From contig JAHDDH010000006.1 of the NCBI GenBank assembly GCA_020629455.1, forward strand, positions 1-38,855: a DNA stretch of 38,855 nucleotides. The letters are read 5' to 3'. Source of the stretch: Cytophagales bacterium (GTDB lineage: Bacteria > Bacteroidota > Bacteroidia > Cytophagales > Amoebophilaceae). This document shows, piece by piece, positions 8,845 to 18,127 of this stretch. Position 1 is the first letter of the stretch. The number at the start of each line of letters is the position of its first letter. Made by a program: the position numbers and the translations under genes. The notes below the pieces were generated by a model. That model saw only the letters and a list, made by a program, of their open reading frames with translations. It made no database searches and was not told where the DNA came from.

Positions 8845-9341
8845 TCATTGCCTATAATTGACGATAAAGTTTCATTTTTTTCTAGGTTATCCAACATACT
8901 TTTAGCTAAATATTTAATTTTCTCTTTAGTTTCTGCATAAACCAACGCATACCTTTTGGTTGCTTCCCGCATATGCTGCATTTCTTGATCAATCTTGTCT
9001 TTTGATTGATCTCTATACTGCGCAGTCTCTTGTCGTATTTTTTCTTCATCAATTTTCGCCTGTTGTAAAATTAAGGAAGCTTCTTTTTTTGCTTGACCAA
9101 TCATTTGGTTTTGTGTGGCTTCTATATTTTGTATAGCATACAAGAGCTTATTCTCAATAGCCTGTAACTTTTCTATAGTGATTTGTTTTTTTTTTATGGT
9201 TTCTTGCAATTGATTATTTTCTATCAGTATTTTTTTCCAAGCTTCTGATAACATATGTAAAAAATGAGTTACTTCTTTAGGATGATATCCGCGCCATTTT
9301 TTTTTGAATTTTTTCTTGCGGATGTCGATAGGGGTAATCAT
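8823..9341 (-). CDS. DivIVA domain-containing coiled-coil protein
   Basis: The N-terminus MITPIDIRKKKFKKK and RGYHPKEVTHFLHM match the DivIVA/GpsB lipid-binding domain in the form common in Cytophagales. Residues about 35-150 form a long charged coiled coil rich in Glu, Lys and Gln. It likely recruits envelope or division partners to curved membrane, but no function has been fixed for the Bacteroidota version. It is the last gene of an rpe-mltG-divIVA operon, starting 6 bases after mltG. Its 3' end overlaps the convergent pyrE gene by 22 bases. Confidence 0.88.
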   Translation of the reverse strand: MITPIDIRKKKFKKKWRGYHPKEVTHFLHMLSEAWKKILIENNQLQETIKKKQITIEKLQAIENKLLYAIQNIEATQNQMIGQAKKEASLILQQAKIDEEKIRQETAQYRDQSKDKIDQEMQHMREATKRYALVYAETKEKIKYLAKSMLDNLEKNETLSSIIGNDHDKDKS

Positions 9342-9347
9342 ATAATC

Positions 9348-10382
9348 TTAATTAAAAATTTTTTTCTGATTTAGTATACTTTGGTATCGTCTAGCCTTTT
9401 GGTTATGTGCTTGCAATGTTTTTGAAAAATAATGCATACCAGAAAAGTCTTCTTTAGCAGAAAAATACAAATAAAGATGCTTTTTAAAATGTAGCACAGC
9501 CTCTATAGCCTTCACAGAAGGCATGCGAATAGGCCCTGGAGGTAATCCTTTATGAAGATAAGTATTGTAGAGAGATGGAATTTTTTGATGCTTATATAAC
9601 AAACGTTTACACGTAAAATCTTGCATAGCATATCGCAGCGTAGGACAAGCCTGTAAAGGAATACCTCTTTTAAGCCGATTTATAAACACACCCGCTATCA
9701 TTGCATATTCTTGTACTTGATTGGTTTCTTCTTCTACAATCGAAGCCAGTATACTCACTTGAATAGGCGTTAATCCTATACTTTGAGCCTGCAACCGACG
9801 CTCAGCATTCCAAAACTGCTGATAATACGTATAAATTTTGATGAATATCTGCTCTGCACTGTATGTCCAATATACTTGATAAGTATTAGGAATAAACATG
9901 GCTTTTACTGTGTGTGAATCAAAATGATACTGAGATAAAAAATTTTCATCCTGTAAAAGAGTCAGTAACTGATGCGAAGAGATTCCTATATTTTTCGTCA
10001 ATTTTTTGACCAACTCAGGTAATGTTCTTACACTATGAAAAGTAATATTCACAGGATGCTGCTTACCAGACCTCAACAAACGGACCATCGCTAAATTATG
10101 CATACCTTGCTTCAAAAAATAATACCCTGGCTTGATTTTTTGATCCAACTTCATCCAGCGCGCCAAAAGGCTAAAAGACAAAAGATGATGAACAATCTTT
10201 TCTTTCTGTAGCTTTTTTTGTAGTTGTTGAAATGTTGAGTGATAAGGAATTACAAAAAACCGATCTTTTTGATGTACCAAAATATTTGGCTGATATAATA
10301 CCTGATAGAAGTATAATGAAAAAGTAGTACATAACACAGAAAAAAAAACAATTCCTATAATTTTTTTTTTAATTTTAAGCAT
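9348..10382 (-). CDS. mltG: Endolytic murein transglycosylase MltG (YceG-like)
   Basis: Cuts nascent glycan strands in the inner membrane and helps terminate peptidoglycan polymerisation. It has 344 residues: a single N-terminal membrane helix (about 8-28), a LysM-like region, then the YceG catalytic domain. The active-site region LASIVEEET places the Glu cluster at 217-219. GVFINRLKRGIPLQACPTL and the C-terminal GLPPGPIRMPSVKAIEAVL are conserved family blocks. Its start overlaps the rpe stop by 8 bases. Together with mraY and the LpoB-like protein it supports a living peptidoglycan cycle. Confidence 0.94.
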   Translation of the reverse strand: MLKIKKKIIGIVFFSVLCTTFSLYFYQVLYQPNILVHQKDRFFVIPYHSTFQQLQKKLQKEKIVHHLLSFSLLARWMKLDQKIKPGYYFLKQGMHNLAMVRLLRSGKQHPVNITFHSVRTLPELVKKLTKNIGISSHQLLTLLQDENFLSQYHFDSHTVKAMFIPNTYQVYWTYSAEQIFIKIYTYYQQFWNAERRLQAQSIGLTPIQVSILASIVEEETNQVQEYAMIAGVFINRLKRGIPLQACPTLRYAMQDFTCKRLLYKHQKIPSLYNTYLHKGLPPGPIRMPSVKAIEAVLHFKKHLYLYFSAKEDFSGMHYFSKTLQAHNQKARRYQSILNQKKIFN

Positions 10383-11028
10383 TTGAAAAATTTTTGAATG
10401 CTTGTATACTCGTTGTTACACATGCTGTATGAAAAATAGACTGACCTGCTACCAAAACATCTGCACCTGCTTCCAAAAGTAATGCCACATGATCTAAAGT
10501 AATACCACCATCCACAGATAATTTTACACTTTTGTTTATTCTTTTACGCATCTGATCTAAAACCTGTAATTTCTTAAACATTGTTGGTATAAATTTTTGT
10601 CCTCCAAAACCAGGATTGACAGACATCATACAGACAAGATCTACATAAGGCAAAATATCTTCTAAAAATGACACTGGTGTATGTGGATTAATCGCCACGC
10701 CTGCCTGACATCCTAACGTACGAATTTGTTCCACTGTACGATGCAAATGCGTACAAGTTTCATAATGTATTGTAATCATTTGAGCACCTGCTTGTGCAAA
10801 TGCTTCCAGATAACGTTCGGGTTGTACAATCATCAAATGTACATCTAAAAATTTTTGTGTGCAGGATGCAATTTTTTGTACAATAGGTAGTCCAAAAGAT
10901 ATATTTGGTACAAACATACCATCCATTACATCAAGGTGTATCCAATCTGCAGCACTTTGGTTGAGCAAGTCGATTATTTTTTTTAAATGAAGAAAGTCTG
11001 CAGAAAGTATGGAAGGGGATAAAATCAT
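10375..11028 (-). CDS. rpe: Ribulose-phosphate 3-epimerase
   Basis: Interconverts ribulose 5-phosphate and xylulose 5-phosphate in the pentose phosphate pathway. This is a normal-length (217 residues) TIM barrel with the metal-binding and catalytic blocks in order: LSADFLHLKK, HLDVMDGMFVPNISFG near residue 32-47, DVHLMI near 62, VNPGFGGQ near 137 and the phosphate-binding VDGGI near 172. It is the first gene of the leftward operon with mltG and divIVA. It complements talC at 18650 in carbon metabolism. Confidence 0.95.
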   Translation of the reverse strand: MILSPSILSADFLHLKKIIDLLNQSAADWIHLDVMDGMFVPNISFGLPIVQKIASCTQKFLDVHLMIVQPERYLEAFAQAGAQMITIHYETCTHLHRTVEQIRTLGCQAGVAINPHTPVSFLEDILPYVDLVCMMSVNPGFGGQKFIPTMFKKLQVLDQMRKRINKSVKLSVDGGITLDHVALLLEAGADVLVAGQSIFHTACVTTSIQAFKNFSNA

Positions 11029-11055
11029 AAATACTTTTAATAAAAAAGAAAAAAT

Positions 11056-11085
11056 TTGACAAAAAACACGCTTATCATATTTTTT
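11056..11085 (+). promoter_or_regulatory. Candidate promoter for the LpoB-like gene
   Basis: TTGACA at 11056-11061 is followed after 16 bases by TATTTT at 11078. Read the Bacteroidota way, TTG and TATTTTTT (close to TAnnTTTG) are 19 bases apart, the usual spacing for that phylum. It lies in the divergent rpe/LpoB space and would give a leader of about 60 bases. This is motif evidence only. Confidence 0.4.
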
Positions 11086-11150
11086 TTATTTTCATGATTT
11101 AATCAAATTTTTTTATAAAATTAAAAGATATTATAATTAATACTACACCT

Positions 11151-11732
11151 ATGCTTTACTTTAAAAAATATGTCTTTATACTCATCATATGTATGTCTTT
11201 TACCCATTGTATAAACATTACACGTATAAGTTCTAGTACAAACATTGATTTAAGTGGCGATTGGAATGATACTGATGCTCGATTGGTAGCAGAAGCCCTA
11301 GCAAAAGATATCTTGCAGCATCATTGGCTCACAGATTATAAAAATACACATCAACAACAAAAGCCTGTCATCATTGTTGGGGATATTTATAATAAAACAC
11401 ATGAACATATTGCTGCAGAAATTTTTATCAAACATATAGAAAAAGCTGTAATCAATGCACAAGCTTTTCGCATCGTAGCCAATGGCATCTTTCGAGAAAA
11501 ACTACAACAAGAAAAAAAAAACATAGCAGGCTATGTATCGGTAGATACACAACAAAAAGTAGGCCAAACACTAGGGGCAAATTTTATGCTTTTAGGGAGT
11601 ATCCATAGTATTGTGGATATGAAAAAAAAAAAAAAAGTCATTTTTTACCAAGTGGATCTAGAACTTATCCATCTTGACACCAATGAAAAAGTGTGGATTG
11701 GAGAAAAAAAAATCAAAAAATACCAGCAATAG
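11151..11732 (+). CDS. LpoB-like penicillin-binding protein activator lipoprotein
   Basis: A 193-residue lipoprotein with a signal peptide ending in FTHC (Cys 20). The mature part matches the LpoB family: DLSGDWNDTDARLVAEAL, then IIVGDIYNKTHEHI, and a C-terminal LGANFMLLGSIHSI with an EKVWIGEKKIKK ending. LpoB-type proteins reach from the outer membrane to activate a bifunctional penicillin-binding protein. In Bacteroidota the partner has not been fixed, so the activator role is inferred. A run of fifteen A (11622-11636) is read in frame as five lysines. The next gene starts 6 bases downstream. Confidence 0.8.
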   Translation: MLYFKKYVFILIICMSFTHCINITRISSSTNIDLSGDWNDTDARLVAEALAKDILQHHWLTDYKNTHQQQKPVIIVGDIYNKTHEHIAAEIFIKHIEKAVINAQAFRIVANGIFREKLQQEKKNIAGYVSVDTQQKVGQTLGANFMLLGSIHSIVDMKKKKKVIFYQVDLELIHLDTNEKVWIGEKKIKKYQQ

Positions 11733-11738
11733 AATACT

Positions 11739-12116
11739 ATGCCAGACAACTTTAAAGTCATTTTATATCTGATCATGGGCATCTCCTATCTTATCTTAAG
11801 ACAGTATAAAAAAAATGAAGTAAGAGAACAAAAAAGTAGCCCACACAAAAAAAAACGTCCTGCTTCTTGGCGAGATCTACTGGAAGAAACAAAGGAAAAA
11901 AACAAACCACCTACGGCACAAAAAAAAAATACACAGCATAAAAAAATATTCTCAATACCTTCTATACCCATCAAAAATATACAGTCACCTTCACCTGGAA
12001 TATCTACTCCGATAAAGCAAAAGAAAAATAATACGGTTAAAAAAAAATTTTCAGATCAATGCCTAAAAAAATCCATGGTCATACATGAAATATTAAATTC
12101 TTGTAAAGGTTTATGA
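11739..12116 (+). CDS. Small basic membrane-anchored hypothetical protein
   Basis: A 125-residue protein that I do not recognise. Residues about 5-22 form one hydrophobic helix; the rest is strongly basic and low in complexity, with repeated lysine runs and a PASWRDLLEETKE segment at about 41-53 that is the only patterned part. The layout (short anchor, cytoplasmic basic tail) is seen in small unnamed Bacteroidota proteins beside envelope genes. It starts 6 bases after the LpoB-like gene, so the two are co-transcribed. It ends in TGA. The function is unknown. Confidence 0.6.
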   Translation: MPDNFKVILYLIMGISYLILRQYKKNEVREQKSSPHKKKRPASWRDLLEETKEKNKPPTAQKKNTQHKKIFSIPSIPIKNIQSPSPGISTPIKQKKNNTVKKKFSDQCLKKSMVIHEILNSCKGL

Positions 12117-12540
12117 AAATTATTTAGTTGGCTAAAGCCTTCGTAGGATTGAATAATTATAAATTTGTTGAGTTCTTTTTCTAGTTCTAAATAATTTTTT
12201 TCGAAAGCGTATTTCAAAAAAACACCATTTTTCTATAATGATTGTTCTTTTCGATAGAAGATTGTCTTTTTAAACTTGAAAATTTCTATAAAAATAAACT
12301 TAAGGCTGCTATAATGAATTTATTTATGAAAACTAAAATTTTAGAATACTGTTATATGAAATGTTGTAAAATTTTTTGACTTTCGTTGCCAAAGAGCTTG
12401 CAAAAAAAGATATCAATTTTTGAATCTAGATATTTGTTGCTGTAGTACTTGAAAATAGGGTGTTGTATCTTCAATGGGAATATTGCTACTGAAATAGTTT
12501 TTAAAAAATTTCTAATTTAAATAACGGTAAATTCAATACG
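12117..12540 (-). pseudogene. Decayed coding remnant between two hypothetical genes
   Basis: No intact gene lies in this 556-base space. On the minus strand a single frame from about 12540 to 12117 reads like protein but is broken by five stops, including TGA at 12415-12413. Coding-like pieces include FFKNYFSSNIPIEDTTPYFQ, QALWQRKSKNFTTF, and near the left end EKNYLELEKELNKF. Random sequence of this composition should give roughly twice as many stops. I cannot name the parent family. The remnant reading frame continues toward the 3' end of the plus-strand gene. Confidence 0.35.
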
Positions 12541-12554
12541 AATTGAAAAAAAGC

Positions 12555-12587
12555 GCCTATAATACATTTTAAAAATATATCATAGGC
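12555..12587. other. Imperfect hairpin with GCCTAT/ATAGGC arms
   Basis: GCCTATAATA at 12555 pairs with TATCATAGGC ending at 12587, giving a 6-bp perfect base and a few more pairs after one mismatch, with an A+T loop. It lies just left of the end of the orphan gene at 12673 (transcribed leftward), so it could end that transcript, but there is no clean T run on either side. Confidence 0.3.
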
Positions 12588-12672
12588 TTAATTATTATGT
12601 AAATATTTTAAAATATTTTGCAACAAGATTTTTTATTATTCTTCTTATTAAATACACTGTTGTCATTTTTAT

Positions 12673-13239
12673 TTATTTGTATATTTTTTTTCTTGGATTA
12701 TTATAAATATAAAAAGACGAACGACTATCTTCATTATTTTTATTGTTATTATCATTTTTTGTTGTGTATACAGTCTTACTTGAATCTACTTCATTAAATT
12801 TCATTTTAAATTCTTGTTGCTTATTCATTTTTTCTCTTTTTTTCTTTGTCATGTTATCACTTTTTCTTTGGTGATAATAATCATCATTTTCATTTGAATT
12901 TTTATCCTCTTTAGGATCTGATCCTACTTTTTTGTTCTTAAACAAATCAAAAACTTGATTTTTGAGCAATATCGTATCGTGTGCAACTTGATATGTTTCT
13001 AGCCATTGTGGGTCTACAAAAATACCACAATCTTGATTTTTATTATCTATATTTTCTAGGTTTTTCTTTAAATTTTTTAGTTGGCACTCATTATCTTCAT
13101 ATTTTTCAAATGTTGTCCCTTTGCCAAGCTTCTTGCCCAAAGCATTTATCGTCTCATCTCTTTGACGTGGCACTATTTTGTCTTTCCTGAGTAAATTTCC
13201 TATATTGTCCTGTATAGAAACTGCTTCTGATTGATTCAC
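12673..13239 (-). CDS. Orphan hypothetical protein, Asn/Lys/Asp-rich, possibly N-terminally disrupted
   Basis: A 188-residue frame from a GTG at 13239. I see no known domain. The protein is very polar, with predicted helices at about 40-65 and an Asn/Lys-rich C-terminal third. Composition differs from neighbouring housekeeping genes. In the same frame coding-like sequence continues upstream of the GTG (EIQRTKTPLYGESKEV) to a stop at 13293. In the adjacent frame ATG at 13324 opens MEKKCGWVMGMK and meets it at an AAAA run near 13287-13290. One base of frameshift would join them into a longer gene. It could be a lineage-specific secreted protein or a gene in early decay. Confidence 0.45.
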   Translation of the reverse strand: MNQSEAVSIQDNIGNLLRKDKIVPRQRDETINALGKKLGKGTTFEKYEDNECQLKNLKKNLENIDNKNQDCGIFVDPQWLETYQVAHDTILLKNQVFDLFKNKKVGSDPKEDKNSNENDDYYHQRKSDNMTKKKREKMNKQQEFKMKFNEVDSSKTVYTTKNDNNNKNNEDSRSSFYIYNNPRKKIYK

Positions 13240-13427
13240 TACTTCTTTGCTTTCGCCGTATAAGGGTGTTTTAGTTCTTTGTATTTCTTTTCATTCCCAT
13301 CACCCACCCACACTTTTTCTCCATTTTTTGTATTGTTTTTTTACTACAATTAATAAAAAAAATAGTGACAAATAAATTTTTATGATATAAAAAAATTATG
13401 ATTGCAAATCAACTGATTTTTTTATTA

Positions 13428-14933
13428 TTATTCACACTTCATCTGCGGAAAAAAAATCACCTCTTGTATAGAAGGCATATTCGTCATAATCATAGCCAAA
13501 CGATCAATCCCCATACCCAAACCAGCCGTAGGAGGCATACCATAGGAAAGCGCTCGCAAAAAATCTTCATCCAATACCATGGCTTCTTGATCACCGCGCT
13601 TAGCGTAAGACAACTGCTCTTCAAAACGTTTTCTTTGCTCAACAGGATCATTCAACTCAGAAAAAGCATTACAAATTTCCTTTCCATTGCAAATTACCTC
13701 AAAACGTTCTACCAAACTTGGATTATCTGCATGCTGCTTTGCCAAAGGAGACATCTCCACAGGGTAATCTGTAATAAACGTAGGTTGTATAAGATATGGT
13801 TCACATTTTTTTCCAAAAATCTCATCTATAATTTTTCCCTTATGTGCCGATGCATCCAAAGAAATATCCAATTGCTTGGCAACCCCTCTTAAAGCTTCCT
13901 CATCCATTGAACGAATGTCTATCTTGGTAAAATGCTCAATCACTTCAAACATCGTAAAACGCTGCCAAGGCTTTTTAAAATCAATCACATGTGCCCCTAC
14001 ATTTACTTGCGTACTACTATGTAAATTGTAGGCAATTTTTTCCACCAAATCTTCCACAAAATGCATCATCCAATGGTAGTTTTTATATGCTACATAAATT
14101 TCTACTTGTGTAAACTCAGGATTATGAAATCGAGACATACCTTCATTACGAAAATCTTTGGCAAACTCATATACCCCCTCATACCCTCCTACAATCAAAC
14201 GCTTTAAATACAACTCATTGGCAATACGTAAATATAACGGCATATCCAATGTATGATGATGTGTTTTAAACGGACGTGCCGTAGCCCCACCATACACCGG
14301 TTGTAAAATAGGTGTTTCAACCTCTAAATACCCCTGTTGATCAAAATATCCCCGAATAGTTTGTATCATTTTTGATCTTTGTTTAAATACATGCTTGACC
14401 TCAGGATTTACAATCAAATCTACATAACGTTGCCGATAACGGTGTTCTGGATTAGAAAAACGATCAAAAGTAACATCATCTTTAGTTTTTACGATTGGCA
14501 AAGGTGCTAATGATTTTGTTAATAAAATAAAATATTTTACGTTGATTGAAATTTCCCCCACTTTAGTGGTAAATACATTTCCATGCACGCCTATAATGTC
14601 TCCAATATCTAATAGTTTTTTAAATACTGTATTGTATAAAGTTTTGTCTTCTTCAGGACAAATTTGATCTCTCTTAATATAAAGCTGAATTTTTCCATGT
14701 GCATCTTGTAACTCTGCAAACGCAGCAGAACCCATCATCCGATAATTCATCAACCGGCCTGCTATCTTAATTTGCTGAAATTTTTCTGGAGCATTTTTAA
14801 AATTTTGAATAATAGCTACAGTAGTAGTATTCGTCAAAAAATGTACCGAAGGATAAGGAGAAATCCCTAGTTTTTCTAAACCTGCTTTTTTTTCAAGCCG
14901 GATGGCTACTTGTTTGTTTTGTGTTGGATACAT
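13428..14933 (-). CDS. lysS: Lysyl-tRNA synthetase, class II
   Basis: Charges tRNA-Lys with lysine. At 501 residues it is full length for the bacterial class II enzyme. An N-terminal OB-fold anticodon-binding domain spans about 55-140 (IAGRLMNYRMMG). The catalytic domain follows with motif 2 FRNEGMSRFHNPEFT at about 261-275 and motif 3 GLGMGIDRLAM near 478. It lies 104 bases downstream of aspS on the same strand. No frameshift or missing signature residue is seen. Confidence 0.97.
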   Translation of the reverse strand: MYPTQNKQVAIRLEKKAGLEKLGISPYPSVHFLTNTTTVAIIQNFKNAPEKFQQIKIAGRLMNYRMMGSAAFAELQDAHGKIQLYIKRDQICPEEDKTLYNTVFKKLLDIGDIIGVHGNVFTTKVGEISINVKYFILLTKSLAPLPIVKTKDDVTFDRFSNPEHRYRQRYVDLIVNPEVKHVFKQRSKMIQTIRGYFDQQGYLEVETPILQPVYGGATARPFKTHHHTLDMPLYLRIANELYLKRLIVGGYEGVYEFAKDFRNEGMSRFHNPEFTQVEIYVAYKNYHWMMHFVEDLVEKIAYNLHSSTQVNVGAHVIDFKKPWQRFTMFEVIEHFTKIDIRSMDEEALRGVAKQLDISLDASAHKGKIIDEIFGKKCEPYLIQPTFITDYPVEMSPLAKQHADNPSLVERFEVICNGKEICNAFSELNDPVEQRKRFEEQLSYAKRGDQEAMVLDEDFLRALSYGMPPTAGLGMGIDRLAMIMTNMPSIQEVIFFPQMKCE

Positions 14934-15037
14934 GTAAAAAAATTGAATGAAAAAATGAATATAATGCCAAGTACAACAGTTAAAAATTAACAGGTTATAA
15001 AACCTTTTCCATTTTTATAATAAATAACATGCCTATA

Positions 15038-16774
15038 CTATACAAGGTCTAATCTTGAGGGCGCTTCCATCATTACATCTCTTCCCTGATGATTTTTTGG
15101 AAAAGGAATAAAATCTCGAATCGTATGAGTGCCTTGCATCGTTGCACAAAGCCTGTCTAACCCTATGGCAATACCACCATGCGGTGGCGCACCATATTGC
15201 AATGCGTTTAAAAAAAAACCAAACTGCTGTTGCATGGTTTTCGGTGTAAAACCCAAAAGCTGCAATATTTTTTCTTGAAGCTGTTTTTGGTGTATTCGGA
15301 TAGACCCTCCACCAATTTCTACCCCATTGATTACCAGGTCATATGCCTGTGCTTTAACTTTTTCAGGATATAAATCTAATTGACCCCAACCTTCTTCTGG
15401 TAATTGAGGAGCTGTAAAAGGATGATGCATAGCAGTATACTTTTGTACATCACCATCCCAATGTAAAAGCGGAAAATCAGTAATCCAAACTGGAATAAAA
15501 TCCTGTAGTGGTAATGATTGCGCGTCTATTTTATTTTGAATGACTATTTGACGTAACATAGCCAAAGCATCTTGTGTTGGTTGATCGTCTCCTGCCAATA
15601 TACAAACCAAATGTCCAGGTTTTGCTTGTATAGTTTGTAAAAATGCTTGAAGTTGCGCTGATGTAAAAAATCGATTGATAGAAGATACAATAGTGTTGTC
15701 TTTTTTGTATTTAATATATACCAAACGACTACCCACCACAGGATGAAATTTTTGAAGTGCACCTTTGAGCTGATCTATTTTTTTACGTGTGTACATCCCA
15801 TCTAAATCATCTACTATAATACCTTTGATATGAGTTTGATTTTTCCACAGTGGAAAATCATTAGGAGGTATTGCTTGCTTCAAGTCAAAGAAAGGCATAC
15901 CCCATCGCAAATCTGGTTTATCAGTGCCATACTGTTGTATTGCCTGTGTGTAAGGCATACGCTTAAATTTTGGTAAAGTAATATTTTTTGTTTGTTGAAA
16001 AATTGTTTTGATCAACTGTTCAAACAAAACCAAAATATCTTCTTGTTCTATAAATGCCATCTCACAATCAATTTGTGTGAACTCAGGCTGCCGATCAGCC
16101 CGTAGATCTTCATCACGGAAACATTTTGCTATTTGATAATAGCGATCAAAACCTGCCACCATCAACAATTGTTTTAACATTTGTGGCGACTGAGGCAAGG
16201 CATAAAAATGTTCTTCCAATTGCCGTGCAGGCACTAAAAAATCTCTAGCACCTTCAGGCGTTGATTTGATCAAATGCGGAGTTTCTAAATGTAAAAATTG
16301 ATGTTGATCTAAAAATTGATGGACAGATTGTATCACCTGATGTTTCAATCGGAGATAATCTTGTAAGGTTTTGCGACGCAAATCCAAATAACGATATTGC
16401 ATACGCAAGCTTTCACTCACTGCTTGTTTGTCATGAATGGGAAATGGTAATAAAGTCGCATGGTTTAATATATTTATAGACTCAATACTGACTTCAATAT
16501 CTCCTGTAGGAATATTTTTATTTTTAGAAGCGCGTTCGATCACTTGACCCTTCACTTGAATCACTGTTTCTCTAGAAAGTGTTTTGATAGCTTGGATCAC
16601 ATTGACGGAATTTTTATCTTTTTCAGCAACAAGCTGAGTAATACCGTAATGATCTCTTAAATCAATCCAAAGAATAGTGCCTTTATCTCGAATATTTTGG
16701 ACCCATCCACAGAGGATAACATTTTGATGAAGGTGTTGGCTATTAAGCGCATGACAAGTATGTGTTCTTAACAT
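15038..16774 (-). CDS. aspS: Aspartyl-tRNA synthetase, bacterial type
   Basis: Charges tRNA-Asp. It has 578 residues with an N-terminal OB fold (CGWVQNIRDKGTILWIDLRD at about 22-41), the class II motif 2 FRDEDLRADRQPEFTQ near 219-234, the bacterial GAD insertion in the middle and motif 3 GGIAIGLDRLCA near 535-546. The QIDCEMAF block after motif 2 is typical. Whether it also charges tRNA-Asn depends on gatCAB or asnS elsewhere. It is divergent from xerD, which begins 80 bases away. Confidence 0.97.
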   Translation of the reverse strand: MLRTHTCHALNSQHLHQNVILCGWVQNIRDKGTILWIDLRDHYGITQLVAEKDKNSVNVIQAIKTLSRETVIQVKGQVIERASKNKNIPTGDIEVSIESINILNHATLLPFPIHDKQAVSESLRMQYRYLDLRRKTLQDYLRLKHQVIQSVHQFLDQHQFLHLETPHLIKSTPEGARDFLVPARQLEEHFYALPQSPQMLKQLLMVAGFDRYYQIAKCFRDEDLRADRQPEFTQIDCEMAFIEQEDILVLFEQLIKTIFQQTKNITLPKFKRMPYTQAIQQYGTDKPDLRWGMPFFDLKQAIPPNDFPLWKNQTHIKGIIVDDLDGMYTRKKIDQLKGALQKFHPVVGSRLVYIKYKKDNTIVSSINRFFTSAQLQAFLQTIQAKPGHLVCILAGDDQPTQDALAMLRQIVIQNKIDAQSLPLQDFIPVWITDFPLLHWDGDVQKYTAMHHPFTAPQLPEEGWGQLDLYPEKVKAQAYDLVINGVEIGGGSIRIHQKQLQEKILQLLGFTPKTMQQQFGFFLNALQYGAPPHGGIAIGLDRLCATMQGTHTIRDFIPFPKNHQGRDVMMEAPSRLDLV

Positions 16775-16853
16775 AGAAGGACCAAATAAGGATAGTGCAT
16801 AAGTTGAAAGTGCGACAAAATTACTAAAATCACCTGACCTATTTTTTTAAATT

Positions 16854-17798
16854 ATGGATCATTCAAGGATATGGCAACAGTCCATGCAAGATTATGAGAC
16901 TTACTTGCATTTAATTAGGGGTTTATCTCCACACACAGTGATGGCCTACTTACAAGATTTAAAAAAATTGTATGATTTCTTTGTGTACGAAAATACCCAA
17001 TACCAAAAAAAATTGCCCGTACCCTTTGCCATCACGTCAACAGATATCCAACAATTCTTACAATATCTATACCGCCTAGGCATACAGCCCAGCAGTCAAG
17101 CACGTATGATCTCTTCTTTAAAATGCTATTATCAATACTTATTTGAAAATAAAAAAATACAAAAACATCCTTTACAATCAATTGTACAGCCACATACCAC
17201 GCAATACCTACCACATATTTTAGCGATTCATGAAATCGAAAAAATGTTGTCCAGTATTGATCTAAAAAAAACAAACGGATTTAGAAACCTAGCCATCCTT
17301 GAAATTCTATATAGCACAGGCATGCGAGTATCTGAATTGACACAAATACAGATATCAGATATTTATTTAAAAGAAAAATGCGTCAAAATTTTGGGAAAAG
17401 GCAATAAAGAACGTATAGGGCTATTGGGTAGTAAGGCTATAGAAGCCATCAAAGCTTACATAAACAGTAGTCAAAAAATACGTGCACAGAGCAATAAAGG
17501 AAGCTATTTATTACTGAATAATAGAAAACAGCCGCTTACACGCATAATGATTTTTATGATCATCAAAAAAATAGCCCTGCAAGTAGGCATTCAAAAGTCA
17601 GTAAGTCCACACACCTTTCGACATTCTTTTGCAACACATTTACTGGAAGCAGGTGCTGATTTACGGGCAGTGCAACTGTTGTTGGGACATAGTGCCATCA
17701 CAACAACGGAAATCTATACACATCTAGATACAACCTATCTGAAAGAAACCGTCAAAACTTATCATCCAAGGAGCAGTTGTAATTTGCCGCTCAAATAA
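16854..17798 (+). CDS. Tyrosine recombinase XerC/XerD family
   Basis: Site-specific recombinase that probably resolves chromosome dimers at dif. It has 314 residues, with an N-terminal SAM-like core-binding domain (about 10-100) and a C-terminal catalytic domain. The complete catalytic set is visible: Arg158 in TGMRVSEL, Lys182 in GKGNKER, His253 and Arg256 in SPHTFRHS, His279 in LLGHS and Tyr288 in TEIYTH. The ATHLLEAGADLRAVQ block is typical of XerD/XerC. No integron or mobile element surrounds it, so the housekeeping role is favoured. Bacteroidota often carry a single XerD-like enzyme; I did not assign C or D. Confidence 0.9.
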   Translation: MDHSRIWQQSMQDYETYLHLIRGLSPHTVMAYLQDLKKLYDFFVYENTQYQKKLPVPFAITSTDIQQFLQYLYRLGIQPSSQARMISSLKCYYQYLFENKKIQKHPLQSIVQPHTTQYLPHILAIHEIEKMLSSIDLKKTNGFRNLAILEILYSTGMRVSELTQIQISDIYLKEKCVKILGKGNKERIGLLGSKAIEAIKAYINSSQKIRAQSNKGSYLLLNNRKQPLTRIMIFMIIKKIALQVGIQKSVSPHTFRHSFATHLLEAGADLRAVQLLLGHSAITTTEIYTHLDTTYLKETVKTYHPRSSCNLPLK

Positions 17799-18127
17799 TG
17801 ATACCATCAATCGTTTGCTTGATAATCTACTCTTGACAAAGAACAAACAAAATGAATTTGTTATGTGCTTGCCAATAAATTTAATTTCCAAACCTGTCTA
17901 CTGAAAACTCTTTTTATTAAAAAAAATAATGGCATTAATTTTCCATGAAAAAATTGCCCTACACAAATATTTTTGATAACTGATTTCACCATTTTTTTAA
18001 CTGCGTGACTGATGATATACTTTGAGATATTAGAACAATGATGTACATGACTTTTTCAAATCATCTTAGCAACAAAAAATAGCCTATACACTATTTTCAA
18101 TTGATTTTTATATTGTTTAGCTATGCT
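17799..18127. other. Gene-free space between xerD-like gene and DUF2795 gene
   Basis: There is no tRNA, terminator or complete gene that I can support in these 329 bases. On the minus strand 18055-17861 is open for 64 codons after an in-frame TGA at 18058. It has a mildly protein-like composition (ISHAVKKMVKSVIKNI) but no recognisable family and no good start, so it may be another decayed gene. Confidence 0.4.

Noticed and set aside
13398-13892. A 164-codon plus-strand frame
   Set aside because: It lies over the 3' part of lysS on the other strand, has no family features, and composition follows from the antisense of lysS.
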